A stretch of DNA of 64,000 bases, taken from assembly GCA_934045905.1 (NCBI GenBank), contig OW203762.1:23778345-23842344 (forward strand). Reading direction: 5' to 3'. A model generated the notes under the pieces. It made no database searches. It was not told where the DNA came from and was given only the letters and a program-made list of their open reading frames with translations. Source of the DNA: Leuctra nigra (Eukaryota; Arthropoda; Insecta; Plecoptera; Leuctridae). The position numbers were made by a program, and so were the translations under genes. Below, in pieces: positions 30,801-42,239 of the stretch (its first letter is position 1; the number at the start of each line of letters is the position of its first letter).

Positions 30801-33612
30801 AGCTACAAATATCCATTAATATTCGAATAATTACTACAATCATTAAACGTTGTCTTTGCGATTAATCGTATGTAAAATGAGTTCACCTAGATATTATACC
30901 TATTTGATGTTTAAATTGGTAATCCCCTGAAATTTCTCATCTGTATGGCAATTGGTACAATAAAACGACGATCTAAATTGTCCAATCGGCGTGCAGTTCG
31001 AATTGCATTCCATGTGATGTGGGCCATTTCGCTTCCCCCCATGCGTGCTGCAATTAAATGTTTTTTGATCAAATTAAGTAAACCTGCGGGGGAGGAAGGG
31101 GGGGGGAGAGAAACGTATTAACGCACCCTCCATATACTCATTCCACTCTAAGAGAACCCTTGGGATAAGCGAACCGCATGCTATCTGTCGGAATTAGCAA
31201 TAAGTGAATTAGTTTTTTTTGTTCTCTGGAATCCTATTTCCATGATTAAAGGAAGGGCGGTTTTCTCATACACGTTGTACCGTATTTCTTGATTTTCTTG
31301 ATGAATTGACAAATAATATATTAACATCTTGAAATTTTGTATAAAAACTATAAAGATCATTGATTGGATTGCCAAGAAATGTCCAGGTGACAAAAAACTT
31401 CATCTTAAATTAAATCACTCCCTAAGCTAATTTCATTTTATTTTCAATTTTAATTTAATTTCGATTATAATTTCACAATCATTCTGGTTTTAGGGAAAAC
31501 TGTTTTAAATCTTACATATATCCGTGCTATGAGAGGAAGAGAATATTCTCTTTCTATTTTGAATCCAAACAAAATGCTACATTTCTGTAAAACGAATAAG
31601 AAAAGGAACCCTTTTGTGTGGATTCCTTGCCTCTTGTGTCGTGGTACTTTCATATGCCGTTTTAACAATAAACCATCAAAACAAGTAGACATTAAACAAA
31701 TGTGCAGTAACAACAAGAATCTGACTATTTTTTGCTCCTTGTCTCCGAACAACCTCACATCATTGATCGTGAATATGTTTAACATCTCCCTCAGTGTTCG
31801 CAGCATCCCTGGTCCATTGATCATCGCTGTGATCTCAGACATCTCTCATCTCGCATACATTACGTCACTTCCCTGCACTTCCGTCGGGGCAAAAACAAGC
31901 ACAGAGCTCTCGTCTAGGTTTCCATACAGCATCCGAGAGTGGATAGAGAGACGGCCATTGCCTGGATAATTGATTCGTTCTCGAGAATAGTGGGTGCCAC
32001 ATTAGCTTTGCATATGGATGTTAACAAACAATGTGAATGCACTTTTTTGTCCATGCTTGTAAATGCATACTTTGTGCACACGTTTCTGGAAAGTTGAAGG
32101 TCCAAAATACTAAGGTCCTCTTGGATGTACACTCGGCCAAACAAAACTTGAACGTTGACCAAATTTGAATGACTGCTGGTCATGTCCCATAACCAATCAA
32201 AGCTTGTTATTATCATTGAATGTGAGGACCTACTAGAATGAGACAATGAGATCGCTTAGACTGACTTCTGATGTTGCGATCTAACATTTATCAGTCAATC
32301 AGATTTATTGAACGATAAATTTTTGTTGTGCCAAGACCTAAAGGGGACCAGAACATAGACTAAGGATTTTTAACACTTGAAAAGCGAAATTGAGCGAATT
32401 TTTTTGGTTAAAATGTATTTAAGACATTTAAAAATGAGCATGTTCATCGGGTTAAAAAGTATCAATTAATTCTTGGTTGGCGTATTGTTTATTTATTTAT
32501 TTTTTAATCGAATATGTTCAATTAGTTTTTAAAATACTTTGATATATGGGGGGGGGGGATAGATACATACTCCAAAAACTGTATGTCAGTTAAATATTTC
32601 ACCTTATGTACAATGTACAATGAAACTAATAAATACTTTTCAGTTATTGCAAGAGTTAATTTAGAGGGATAAATGTTCTTGATTCAGATGTAATGGCTGC
32701 CTCTCTACACTCTGCAATATCTCTCAAGAGCAAGATGATCGTGGACCAAGGAGGGAAGATAATTGGGCGGAAGATTAAACGACGGGGAAGATCTAGAGCC
32801 AATAACTCGACAAATGCTACATGCTTTCTCAATTCGTTTCCTCTTTCTTCTCTTTCAGACTTTTCTTCAGAGCGGATTTCTTGTTCATTATGGAAGAGAA
32901 AAAAGTATCGAAAAAATCATCAGAATTCAAATAATGTCTTGATTTATGATGCTGATATGATTTAAGTGACAGGGTTCTAGAGCAAATGGCTGAAGAATAA
33001 TGGCTAATGTTGTGGACACAATTTGTACACTGTATTTTGTTTTATTTTATGAAATTTAGTAGGACCATTTATTTTGTCTCCATCTACGAATATCCGAAAT
33101 ATGAATAAGACTTTACCAATATTTTAGAGTTTGCTTTAAAATTCTTTAAAAAAATAACTTTAATGCCAATACCTATACTTATAAGTAATAAGTATGTCAA
33201 AAGTATAAAAAAATAAAAAAATTGCTTCTATTTATCGAATGGCCTATCCATTCCATATCGAATGGAAAATTGTTGTATTTTCTTATTTTCCAAAATATAT
33301 AGCTAATTGCCAAACAGTAGAAAAAATAATTAAAAAGGTACCGCTTTGGTATACCACGGACCATAAAAATAATTTTTTTTTTGCAATTTCTATGAAATTA
33401 TTTTCGTTTGAGTGCGGCATCGTGTATTTATTTTGTCACTACTCACTTCTCTTCATCTCCTTGTGATTGGTCTCCTCAAGAACGACGGCGGGCACCGCTT
33501 TGAACGTCTGATAGTCGGGCGTCACGACGCTCTGTGCTTCAATACAGACGTCGGGCGTCGCCTCGGCGTGGAGGCGTCGACTCTTGAACAACCTCATGGC
33601 GTCGGCACGAAA
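18779..33612 (-). CDS. Partial gene: long disordered protein with a single C-terminal PDZ domain
   Basis: Join on the minus strand of 33447-33612, 26212-26505, 24364-25866, 20553-20682 and 18779-18800, all with GT..AG borders and matching phases. The total is 2115 nt: 704 codons and a stop. About 600 residues are Ser/Pro/Arg-rich and probably unstructured. They include a Pro-rich stretch ([14 protein letters not shown]) that fits SH3 ligands and many Arg/Ser phosphorylation-like sites. One PDZ domain occupies about 608-694, and the protein ends KPPKNDY. The PDZ resembles those of the pro-IL-16/PDZD2 group and insect SLO-interacting-protein-like proteins; that link is from memory and unverified. 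The first exon starts in phase 0, so more exons may exist upstream. An ATG in good Kozak context (GACGCCATGA, 33595-33597) could also be the start. Predicted to be a cytoplasmic scaffold. Confidence 0.88.
20553..20682 (-). CDS. Exon: second half of the PDZ domain
   Basis: Acceptor GTTGTGTTGTCTAG, donor GAA|GTAAGT. It encodes [30 protein letters not shown] and [14 protein letters not shown]. The His at the start of helix alpha-B (GCSHAEA) is the residue that, in PDZ families, goes with class I ligands (S/T-x-hydrophobic C termini). The PDZ domain is split between this exon and 24364-25866. Confidence 0.93.
20740..21085. repeat. Degenerate repeats of AACGTTCCAATATTTGAATC
   Basis: Intron sequence with at least five imperfect copies of GTTCCAATATTTGAATC or GTTCCAAAATTATCAATTC (near 20796, 20949, 20972, 21032, 21058). 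There is no TIR or coding frame. Confidence 0.6.
21086..24363. other. PDZ gene intron: no element identified
   Basis: AT-rich intron of over 3 kb. A moderately GC-rich patch at 23550-23780 has open frames on both strands but no acceptor/donor pair in phase with the gene. A CG-rich stretch at 22240-22325 was noted. Nothing else could be classified. Confidence 0.5.
24364..25866 (-). CDS. Exon: large disordered segment and first half of the PDZ domain
   Basis: A 1503-nt exon. Acceptor AACTTTACAG, donor TTAGAAG|GTAACA. Phase 1 in and out. It encodes about 500 residues rich in Ser, Pro, Arg and Asp, with an [15 protein letters not shown] segment, [16 protein letters not shown], a [16 protein letters not shown]3-type motif, the acidic proline run [10 protein letters not shown], and at the end [18 protein letters not shown] then [18 protein letters not shown]. 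The latter holds the carboxylate-binding loop (SLGF in place of GLGF) and beta strands of the PDZ domain. Codon third positions are strongly G/C, so large antisense open frames appear on the plus strand (for example 25103-25978); these are shadows. Confidence 0.95.
25867..26211. other. PDZ gene intron, 345 bp: nothing recognised
   Basis: Short AT-rich intron between two phase-1 boundaries. Confidence 0.7.
26212..26505 (-). CDS. Exon: basic/Ser-rich N-terminal region of the PDZ protein
   Basis: Acceptor TTTTCTCCCTCAG, donor TCAG|GTGGGT. Phase 1 in and out. It encodes [53 protein letters not shown] and [20 protein letters not shown]. It is Arg/Ser-rich with several R-x-x-S kinase-like sites. 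No domain was recognised. Confidence 0.9.
26506..28291. other. PDZ gene intron, right-hand part: no element identified
   Basis: AT-rich intron. An open frame of unknown meaning lies at 27518-27790 on the minus strand (see findings). Otherwise nothing was recognised. Confidence 0.5.
28292..28868. mobile_element. Non-autonomous hAT transposon with GTAACG/ATTACTT repeats
   Basis: A 577-bp element beginning CAGACTTGGGTAA and ending GTTACTACCCAAGACTG. It has a perfect 8-bp target duplication, ATTATCGC, at 28284-28291 and 28869-28876. The interior is packed with AAGTAATGAAATTACTT and GTAACGCGTTAC words in both orientations, typical of subterminal repeats in this hAT type. No transposase. Confidence 0.92.
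28877..30434. other. PDZ gene intron: nothing classified
   Basis: AT-rich intron with a G12 run near 29177 and a short GC-rich palindromic stretch of CCCCTCTGCCC copies near 29938-29980. No coding signal was supported. Confidence 0.5.
30435..30775. repeat. Minisatellite, about 37-40 bp unit, about nine degenerate copies
   Basis: Repeats of a unit with the core TTCTAATAAAATACAGACTT followed by ATTCCCATATTGGGAC. Unit length varies, and divergence between copies suggests age. Located in the longest intron of the PDZ gene. Confidence 0.85.
30776..32129. other. PDZ gene intron: nothing classified
   Basis: Mostly AT-rich. Opposite-strand open frames near 31465-31969 overlap each other and show no splice context or recognised domain. 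Confidence 0.5.
32130..32336. mobile_element. Mariner-type MITE, copy 2
   Basis: CACTCGGCCAAACAAAACTT at the left, preceded by TA. The interior is colinear with copy 1 (AATCAAAGCTTGTTATTATC). The right end is degraded (GTTGTGCCAAGACC). Confidence 0.85.
32337..33446. other. PDZ gene intron near the 33447 exon: nothing classified
   Basis: AT-rich, with a G10 run near 32549. No splice-bounded exon was found. Confidence 0.5.
33447..33612 (-). CDS. First recognisable exon of the PDZ gene
   Basis: Acceptor TTTTGTGTTTCAG, donor AGAA|GTGAGT. Phase 0 in, phase 1 out. It encodes [20 protein letters not shown], a [19 protein letters not shown] segment, then [13 protein letters not shown]. An internal ATG in strong Kozak context may be the translation start, in which case the bases before it are 5' UTR. 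No domain was recognised. Confidence 0.85.
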
Positions 33613-36600
33613 CTGAAACACAAAAGACAACAATACGTCAGTTGTCGCCGCACAAAAGAGCGTGGCTGCAAATAATTCTAGTAGACATGTAGTTTGAAAC
33701 TGACTTAAAGACGCATTTATCCGTTTATAGCAAATAAATAAATATGTGGAATCGTTAAACAATCCATCGTATCACACTATAAACCTCAAAATCGATGACA
33801 TTTCCATAATCAGATATATCAATCAATCAATCACATACAAATACAGTAAACATTCCATATTTCAAATTTGACACTAAAAACTTGATGTTTTTAGTTTAGA
33901 TAATACATTTAAAACACCACTCGTCAATGTTATGGTTCGTCGATCGGACGTTCCGTGGTATACCGATCGTCATATTTGTGCATTGACGCTTGGCGTCTAT
34001 TATCACTGCCTTCTCTATGATGGATCAGCTGCTGCCTGATCAGCGAGCATTATTCTAGTGTGCCGTGATATCAAGATGGCCGCTGAGCGCGGATGTAAAC
34101 AAACACGTCGAATGTCTAAATGAATTCAGTTCGAATTGCTTCGTAAACTTGTTGTTTTGAACATAAAATGTGGTGATATGGAGGTAAGTACTCTTTTGAT
34201 GATTATTGACGTTGCAATATTACATACTCTACTTTATTATCGTTATATCATAAACTGGTTTGATCGTGTTTGCAGAATATTGTCGAGTGAAATATTGTTT
34301 TTTGATAGTAGGTACTACTGGATGACTGAGCTACGAACCAAAAGTGACAATACCGTGTGCAAAATCGTGTTATTTGTTATGTTGTGAGTGAATATTCATT
34401 AGACACGATCGTTGAAAGATTATAAATGGCTAAGACCGATACCTGTAACATCCCGTTTGCGGTTTACCACAAATTTCGCGAACTTTCAAAATGGGGTTAA
34501 GCCACCTTTTCCTCGTTCTTGAACCACTTCCCTTTCATTCACCCGAAAAGGCATTGCCTTCTAAGAAAATAACTGAACTTAAAAAATGTTCACGGAAAAA
34601 CTAAAATTACAAATTACATTGGTAATTTTTTGATTTGCTATTGGCTCAACCAAAATGATTTTTCTCCTAGCACCAAAATTAGCATACAAATTGTTCTTAA
34701 TATATCTTCTAGTGGTTAGACTAAGTAAATACACCCACAAGGAATCTCCAACGGCAAAAAACATGGCGCCTAAGACATGTGTAGCTATGAATCAGAAGCA
34801 TTCAGATTGAACAAATATCTCAGTAAAGAATCACAGGCTGTCTGCTTCGTAGCTTCTTGAATTTGAAAACTATCTGACATTTTGATCGATTCGAACCATT
34901 GGGCGTCGCAAAAACAAGTGCTCGAGTTCAAGACATGTTTTACCTTCGGGGCATAACCACGAGGACATCAACATAACCTCACTTTTAAACCTGGATTCAG
35001 TTACTTTTATACATCGCAACTTTTGCTAGCTGTCATTAAATACACTTGCACTTTATAATACTTATTATCATAATCGATGTCATATTATTGTTATTACTTT
35101 GTACATTTTCATGAATATTTTATACAATATGACTACACGTATTTGATAGGAAATTATAGAATTACGTGGGTACGGAATAAAGAGTCGTTTAATAATGCGT
35201 CACATAATGTAAGTAAAACTAGGTTTTAAACATGCATATTATACAAGATGATTTTTTTGATTAAACATGAAGGTAAAGTCATACGCTGGATAATTATTAT
35301 ACTTTCACTGGTCTACTTGTAGCAGGTATAGATGCGGTGTAAATGCACGCAGGCAAAAAGATTATCCGAGGCGGTGATTGCAAACTAGTAGCCTACTTCA
35401 TGCTGGTATCAGTAGAGGTCACTGCCACAGAATGATTAAACACCAGAAATAGCTTATTTTAGGCGCGGGTTTTTTATATCACTCTTGCATCCGGTTTGTA
35501 ATGTACTTCCTTGCAAACGATATCAAAATGTTTTGCATTACATAAATTGTTTATCAGAGGAAAAACAAACCACGAAAAGGTGCTGAGGCCTCTCAAATTA
35601 AGATACTCTCAATTTTAAAAATCGTAACACATTAATAAGGAGTATTTTCATTTGAAATACTTTCTTGATCGTGATAAAGAATTGCATCTTCAGAAATAAT
35701 GCAATCTTTTTTTTCTATTATCATTAATTTATGTTGGCGAATTTTTGAAAAATGACGTCCATCACTTCTAAAAGAAACATGATAAATATTCGTGCGTAAT
35801 CAGGTAGATTTGTATCACGGACGTGTTTCGTGTTTTTTGTTTTTTCAGATGTTACATACTTAGTCAAAGTCAGCAGAGTGAATCGAAGAAACATATTCAG
35901 TGAAAATGAGCTCAATTCTCGAGCTGATCATTTTCGAACTTTTTTTCAAATCGCTCGTTCGATTGTAAAAAGTAGATTGAAGTACGAACAGAAGTACTTT
36001 CTAGCGCTTGTCGCTCCAATTAGTGTGCATTTTATAAACATTGCTATACACTTAGAATAAAAGCACTTATATTGTAAATTATTCTTGTTTTTATCGCGGT
36101 TCACGAGCGCCATGTAGATCAGTAAGTATGCTTTGCTTTTTGTGTCCCGCACTTCGTTGTGTTTTAAAAGTGTGGACACGTTTTTGGTCCGAATCTTACG
36201 TCGGATTATTGCCTTGAAATGGAATTGTTAAAAATGAAAACTTATAACTTGAACGTTCGCCGAATAATAATGAATATTAAAATAAGGTTGTGGTTTCCAT
36301 AACTAATTATATTTTTCATTATTATATAATTAAATACATATTTTTCTTGAATCGAAAGTTTTAAATTGCATTTTCGTTCGAAAGTTTCAATTTTCTATTA
36401 TTTTTAAAAATGTGTTTCGTACAGTTCAAAGTTCAAATCTCTCCTAATTCTCTTCTAAGGTGTAGAAATAATTGTATACATTGCTTTTGCTTCTGCGACA
36501 TTCTTTAGAGATTTAAAGAAATACGCTCAAAGGAATATCGGTAATTATATTCCACAAGTAAATAGCAGTTATTACTTTCATGTATCAGATTTAACGACGC

Positions 36601-37955
36601 ACGATTATCAACAAAGTAACCACGTGCTACAACAATTCTTCTTCGAAACCTCATTCCAACTAACCCGTTTCCATTGCTTTATCAACAAATAAAATGCCGA
36701 TTCCTAACTATCATGATTATGCTCAATCACGATTCGTCTTACGATGATGAATCGAAATTGCACATCAAACAACGAGGAAATTCCTCGCCTGACCACAGCT
36801 ATGTCCGACATTAAACCGGACCAAGTTGATGACCTGCGAACATTTCGGAAGCTGAAGGGCGAACTGGCGCCATCCAATCTCATCTCATCAATAAAAAAAG
36901 AAGATGAAAAAATGTATAATATATTGTCAAGTAATTTGTCTCTGTCTTGGAAGGGTTATCTCTGTGGAATGTAGATGCTGGTATCTCGGAGGGTACAGAT
37001 GGATTCTGTGAGGCCAGTATGTTTATTGGATAGGGGATAATTACTGCAATCTATAAGCAGATTGTTTCTAGAATTTTTGTTGTTGGAAGATTGTAACATA
37101 GTTGCTAATGGCAGGCTTACAACTGGTTTTGATTGTTGATGCCTATGGGTATGTTCTTTGTAGTTTGTCAATACCATGCTATTGGCTTCAGTTGACAATT
37201 TAAAACATCAAATAAAATGCTAATGTCTGCTGAAATAAAATAATTAAAAATCGTCGAAAACATTAGGTTCGGTTATTTGCTTTTTCTAGAGACTTGGCTA
37301 TATACTGTTTCAATACTGAGTTGTTGTTATCACTTTAATTTTGGTCCCTCTATTATGTAATTCTTTAGCATTATTTCATGACTAAAGTAAGAAATGTGTT
37401 AACAAAAATGTGTAAAATTACTTAAATGGGCGTTTACGAACTTCAATGTATGATTCTTGAATGGATGTCAAATGTTTTTTGCACGATGGTGTAAAGAAGT
37501 GGGAAGTGGGCGTGGAAGGCGTTGAGAAAATGAGAGATGAAAAGGAAATTCAAATGAGGATTTGGTCACGCTTTTACACCGTTTTTTAAAGAAGATCGTT
37601 GAAATATTAATAATTATCCGTTCGACTTCGGTGAACTTGCATTTGCTTCATATAATTACATCATTTCTATGCGCTGAAATTTGTTAACAATTACCGAGGT
37701 AGTTTATTTTCACACCATCCATTGTAATTGCACTTCTTCTTATTCTGAATAAAGCTGAGACTTCTTCCTTTGCGGAAGTGCCGGCACTTCGGTGCTTACT
37801 CCTTCCAGTTGGTCATTGACACAGGTGCTACGTCACACAGTTTCCCGGGGTTCCAAACGACATTGTCACTGATTGTGACACTTGTTTAAGTGATGTTTAA
37901 TTAATGTCACGCTGATCTTTAACGAGGCTAATGGCGACGGAGGAATAATTAAGAG
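33613..37955. other. 4.3 kb without a supported gene
   Basis: AT-rich sequence. A CpG-richer patch at 33930-34110 ends in AAGATGGCCGCTGAGCGCGG and could be a promoter or repeat. An open frame at 36744-36974 (+) lacks splice context. Nothing else was classified. Confidence 0.4.
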
Positions 37956-38334
37956 GGCTGAGTAGTGAGCGTGGCCTTGAAAAAAATTTTAATCGATTTT
38001 TATCAATATCTTTTACCAATGTAATTGTTTTAACAAATAGGGCTTTGTACGAGTATTCAGAAAGTTCAATGAAAATAATTTCATAGTTTGGAATAAGTTT
38101 TTAGTTTTATTTTGTCCAACAGAAGTTTAGTGCCATAATTTTACTAATTTTCGAGCGCTACACGTCTGTATAGGACAAAGTAAATCTAATAAACCATTAC
38201 AAGCTATGGAATTATTTTCATTGAACTGTTCTGAATACTCGTACATAGCCCTATTTTGTTAACAATTACATTGGTAAAAGATATTGATACAAATCGATGA
38301 AAAAACTCTTCAAGGTCAAACTCACTACCCAGCC
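37956..38334. mobile_element. Foldback MITE with about 140-bp arms
   Basis: The left arm starts GGCTGAGTAGTGAG at 37956 and the right arm ends CTCACTACCCAGCC at 38334. The arms share TATCAATATCTTTTACCAAT, GTACGAGTATTCAGAA and TTCAATGAAAATAATT in inverted orientation. A flanking ATTAAGA (37948-37954 and 38337-38343) may be a 7-bp target duplication. No coding frame. Confidence 0.85.
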
Positions 38335-38344
38335 GGATTAAGAT

Positions 38345-38512
38345 GAAGAATAGGTAAGGTTAGACGGTTGAAAGGAGGCGGTAGTGGCTTATTAGAGGGA
38401 ACCTTCCCAGAATTTGGCTCTCTACTTAGAGAAACCAAGAAAAACCCGTTGTCAGGAAGGACGGTCGCGGGAATCGAACCCGGGAAATGCGGATTAACAA
38501 AAGTATTAATCT
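38345..38512 (-). repeat. tRNA-derived SINE fragment
   Basis: On the minus strand a pol III B box (GGGTTCGATTCCCGC, around 38466-38480) is followed by TCTGGGAAGGTTCCCTCTAA and then CCACTACCGCCTCCTTTCA. The same downstream words recur, degraded, at 45575-45630 (+, GGGAAGGTTCCCT and CCACATCCTTCCCACC), 43908-43923 (-) and 59158-59178 (-). This suggests a dispersed tRNA-derived SINE family. The A box and tRNA head are not complete. Confidence 0.6.
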
Positions 38513-38515
38513 TTA

Positions 38516-38760
38516 ACTCAGAGGTAGAAGGGCGAAAGTCCATTGAATCTTGTGGTGAGCTAGAAATCTAGTAATTCTATTTTCATCCAATCATATTTGT
38601 AAAGGGGGCATGAGTCATTCTTTAAGAGAATACTTCAATATAACTGTATTTGTAGGCATCAGTCAAATGGCAATTTAATAGAGCTTAATTACATCGTTCT
38701 AAAAGTGTGCACCGCAAAAACTAGAAATTTGGTACTCCGGCCTTATACCTTGAGATACAG
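38516..38760. mobile_element. TIR element, AGAAGGGCGAAAGTCCA family, copy 2
   Basis: Left CTCAGAGGTAGAAGGGCGAA and right ACTCCGGCCTTATACCTTGA are inverted relatives. The interior shares AGAGAATACTTCAATA and TCAAATGGCAAT with the copy at 43514. Confidence 0.65.
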
Positions 38761-39311
38761 ATAACACACAGATATCACACAGATATCGTTCATTTCATGT
38801 TTTGATGGTTTTTGTCGACAGTTCATTTGTTGATCAATAGATATTGAGCCGTGAATTTTGAGTTGCCTTTTTGTTTATTTTTAATTTGTGAAGTTCCGCT
38901 TCATTAATTAAAATTAGTGCATCCCCCAGTGTTTGAAACAATGGCAGACAATTAGGTCCTGCAATTGATAATTAATCATTGTTACCATGTGTGTGAATGT
39001 GCTGTACAAAGCAACAGTGGGTGGGGGAGGGTAGTTTTCACCCCTCACTCTTCATCAAGATAAAACCTGTGACATATTAGCCGACATCATCACTCTACTC
39101 CTCCTAGTTTAATTGACGGATCATTTGACATCCACAATGAAATTCTAGGAAATGCGGTAAAAGAGAACGCATGGCCGAAGTTCACGCCATTTCGGTACAT
39201 CAAACGAGAGCAAAAGCCAGCGTTCAAAAGCCACAATATGTATAACACTTTTTATAAAAAATATTAACTAAGACTTAAATTGGGATTTATATGTTATAGA
39301 AGCTTTTCAGT

Positions 39312-39550
39312 TCTGTACCTCAGAGGCAGATGGCCAGAAGTCCATTTTCCCGACTTTGCGTTGCACACTTTTGGAATCAGGTAATCATGCTATCAATTGC
39401 CACTTGACTGATGGCAAAAAATACAAAATTTTAACTGATGTCACAATTGCAAATATGATTGCATGAAAACAGAATTACTATAGTTTTTACTGGTGTTAGA
39501 GCTCAAGAATCATTGAAATGAACTTCCGGCATTCTACCTCTGGTATACGG
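39312..39550. mobile_element. TIR element, same family, copy 3
   Basis: Left TCTGTACCTCAGAGGCAGAT and right ACTTCCGGCATTCTACCTCT. The interior GCGTTGCACACTTTTGGAAT and CCACTTGACTGATGGCA resemble the copy at 16601. Confidence 0.7.
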
Positions 39551-40604
39551 AGTTCTTAAAAGTACATTTAGAAGTCAAAACGTTCTACCATTCAGGAGGT
39601 AAACCGGTAACTTCAGCTTTCGACAAAACTTTAAAGCACACTTTATTATTCTATGTTTAAAGCTGTTAAAACTTTCAAAAAACCCATACATAATCGAGCC
39701 CATTTATGTACATTCTATTCAAACTAGCTGCTATACAAAGTGTAATTTACTACAAAAATACAACTTTTTCAGTCCACTTACAAATGCAGGAAATCAACAT
39801 TTTGGCTTTGGTCCACAGCAATGATTGATGAAGCTAAGACTTCAGCATGTCATGAAGAACATTGTTTTGAGAAATGAGAAAACTTAGATTGGATGCCACG
39901 ACTTTTCTACAAGTTTGTCTTTTTTACATTACATCTACATTTCAATTCGAGACCACATTTACAGAATTATTGTAATAAAGCTTGGGCTTATTACTGGAAG
40001 ATGGATCTCGCAAGGTAAAGCAGAAGTTATGAGTCGCGAAGCGTCGGCATCAGAAAGTTTTATGTGAACATTACTCATGAAAACACTAGAGATCAGACAG
40101 CGCTGGGTTATTTGTGATGCGAAGGGAAACTGCTAACATTTCAGAACATACAATTTCAATTATAAACCACCTTTTTGTAAAAGAATGTAAATTGTTTTCT
40201 ACCGGCAAAATGCTTGATTCTGAACATGTTGTATAAGTTTGAATCTACAACGCAACATCTGGGTTATAATTTCACTTCGAGTCGTGAGCGAAACGGAGTA
40301 GTATGTCAATTATACATGTTTTTCTCAAATTTACTAACTCCGCTGAAATTGAATTGAAACAACGTTCTACTTAGAGAAAACTTGAAATATATTAATTCGA
40401 ATTTAAAATATCGCGAATGTCTCAATTTAAATACCTATATTGGACAAACACTCAGTGAAATTTCAATGACTCGCGTCGAAAGATGATTTTGATTACTTTT
40501 GAGTGATTAATAAATAATTTGCGTTGTTACGGGAAAAAACAGTTCACTCTTTATTTTTAAGTAAAATGGAGAAAAATGAAAATAAATGTTTAATAAAATC
40601 TTCT

Positions 40605-40795
40605 GTTATGGTTAGGTACATTGTTTGTAAATGAAAATGATTTTTATTCTAAATTCAATATTTTTTCTCTCTTCGATATTTATTTTTTGAAAATCTTCGG
40701 TTATGTTATACCTATTGTTTGTAAATGAAAATTAGATATTATTCCAAATTCAATACGTTTTTCTCTTTTTCTCGATTTCACGTCGAAAACTCTAC
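40605..40795. repeat. Diverged tandem duplication of about 95 bp
   Basis: ATTGTTTGTAAATGAAAAT occurs at 40619 and 40713, followed in both by ATTC(T/C)AAATTCAATA and TCTC..TTCGAT words. Copies differ at many positions. Confidence 0.7.
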
Positions 40796-41868
40796 TGTTT
40801 TCTTCTTCCACTGGTAGTGTATTGTATTGTGTTGTGTTTTGTGTTGTGTGTTTCGCTAAAAGTGAGTCGTGACATAACTCAAGTTGGACATGGCTCCGCC
40901 AGGTGCGAGGATCACAGCGGGAGATGAGATCTCTTCCCCAGCATCCAGTTCCAAGAGTGTGGCGCGTCAACCGACGTGGACCGAATACCAGATACAGAGA
41001 TGAGTCAACCGAAACCAGCCGGAGCATTCCCAAACATGGGGACTTTGTTATCAAACCAGAATAATCAATTAACCATAATTATATTCTCGTTGTTAAAACT
41101 TAGATAATTTTATTAATAAAAAATGGCTAGATTTGATCTGGTAATGGATGTTAGAATATAGATTATGATATTTTCAATGTGATTTTGTGGCAAGGATTTT
41201 TTGTTTACTTTTAAAATAAGCCTAGCTATATTATTTAGATCATAAACCATATAAAAAAATATTGTTGCCAAACATTATAACAGCTTGTAAATGGAGAATA
41301 GAATTTAATTAAAAACCGTGTTTGTGAAGTGGCAATTAAAATCTACGCTATACCAGGAATTAAGTTTCCTTCCAAAACGTTTGTTTAAGGATTTTGTTCT
41401 CGGATTCGACCTCAGCTACCGGGTATACTGATCGTGGTTTGCTATGATTCTCTCGATCTTCGAACAGCAATGTTGGAATTATTTTAACGTTTTATACCTC
41501 TCCCTCACTCTACCATATTATTCTAACACACGTTCACCAGAACTATGATTTAAAACATCTGGAATGTATTGACTGTATGAAATAGTCGATTGACTGCGAA
41601 ATTATATCAATATTGATGTCAAACAAATCGGAAACAATTCAAACATGAAACGAAATCAATTTATTCCCCCTCATTCGACGATTCACAAGCCACTGGGCAC
41701 TAAAAAATTATTCAATTTCTCTCCAATCAGCAATTGGACGGACAATTTATTTTGCATTTTCCGCAAACAGTAAAAGGAAATGTTTTCCCTTGGTCTCTTG
41801 CGTCCCTTGACACGTTGTCTCTGACAATATGTAAAAATGAGGAAAATTTTGTTTAAACTTGAAATGAG

Positions 41869-42239
41869 GGACAAAGTTTTGCAATGAATGGACAAATGTG
41901 AACAACTTGCAAGGCAGGTACAAAGTATGGGCATCTTGCAAGGCACGAACAAAGTGAGCACATCTTGCAATGTAGGGACAAAGTGAGAACATCTTGCAAG
42001 GCAGGAACCAAGTGTGAGCATCTTGCAAGGCAGGCACAAAGTGTGAACATCTTGCAATGCAGACACAAAGCGTGAACATCTTGCAATGCAGAGGAAAAGT
42101 GTGAACATTTTGCAATGCAGAGGAAAAGTGTGAACATTTTGCAATGCAGGGACAAAGTGTGGAACATCTTGCAATGCAGGGACAAAGTGTGAATGCATCT
42201 TGCAATGCAGGAACAAATGGAGAGCATCTTGCAATGCAG
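41869..42239. repeat. 29-bp minisatellite, about 13 copies
   Basis: The unit is GGACAAAGTGTGAACATCTT followed by GCAATGCAG. Counted copies are 27-31 bp, and the first is truncated. Because 29 is not a multiple of 3, all three minus-strand frames give long Cys/His/Leu-rich pseudo-peptides (41683-42329); these are not genes. Confidence 0.95.

Noticed and set aside
36744..36974. 76-residue plus-strand frame starting MMNRNCTSNNEEIPRL
   Set aside because: Composition is mildly coding-like, but no splice sites, domain or neighbouring exon support it.
37741..37890. VIDTGATSH segment resembling a retropepsin active-site motif (D-T/S-G-A)
   Set aside because: The surrounding frame is only about 50 codons, with no nucleocapsid, RT or LTR nearby. 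A chance match is likely.
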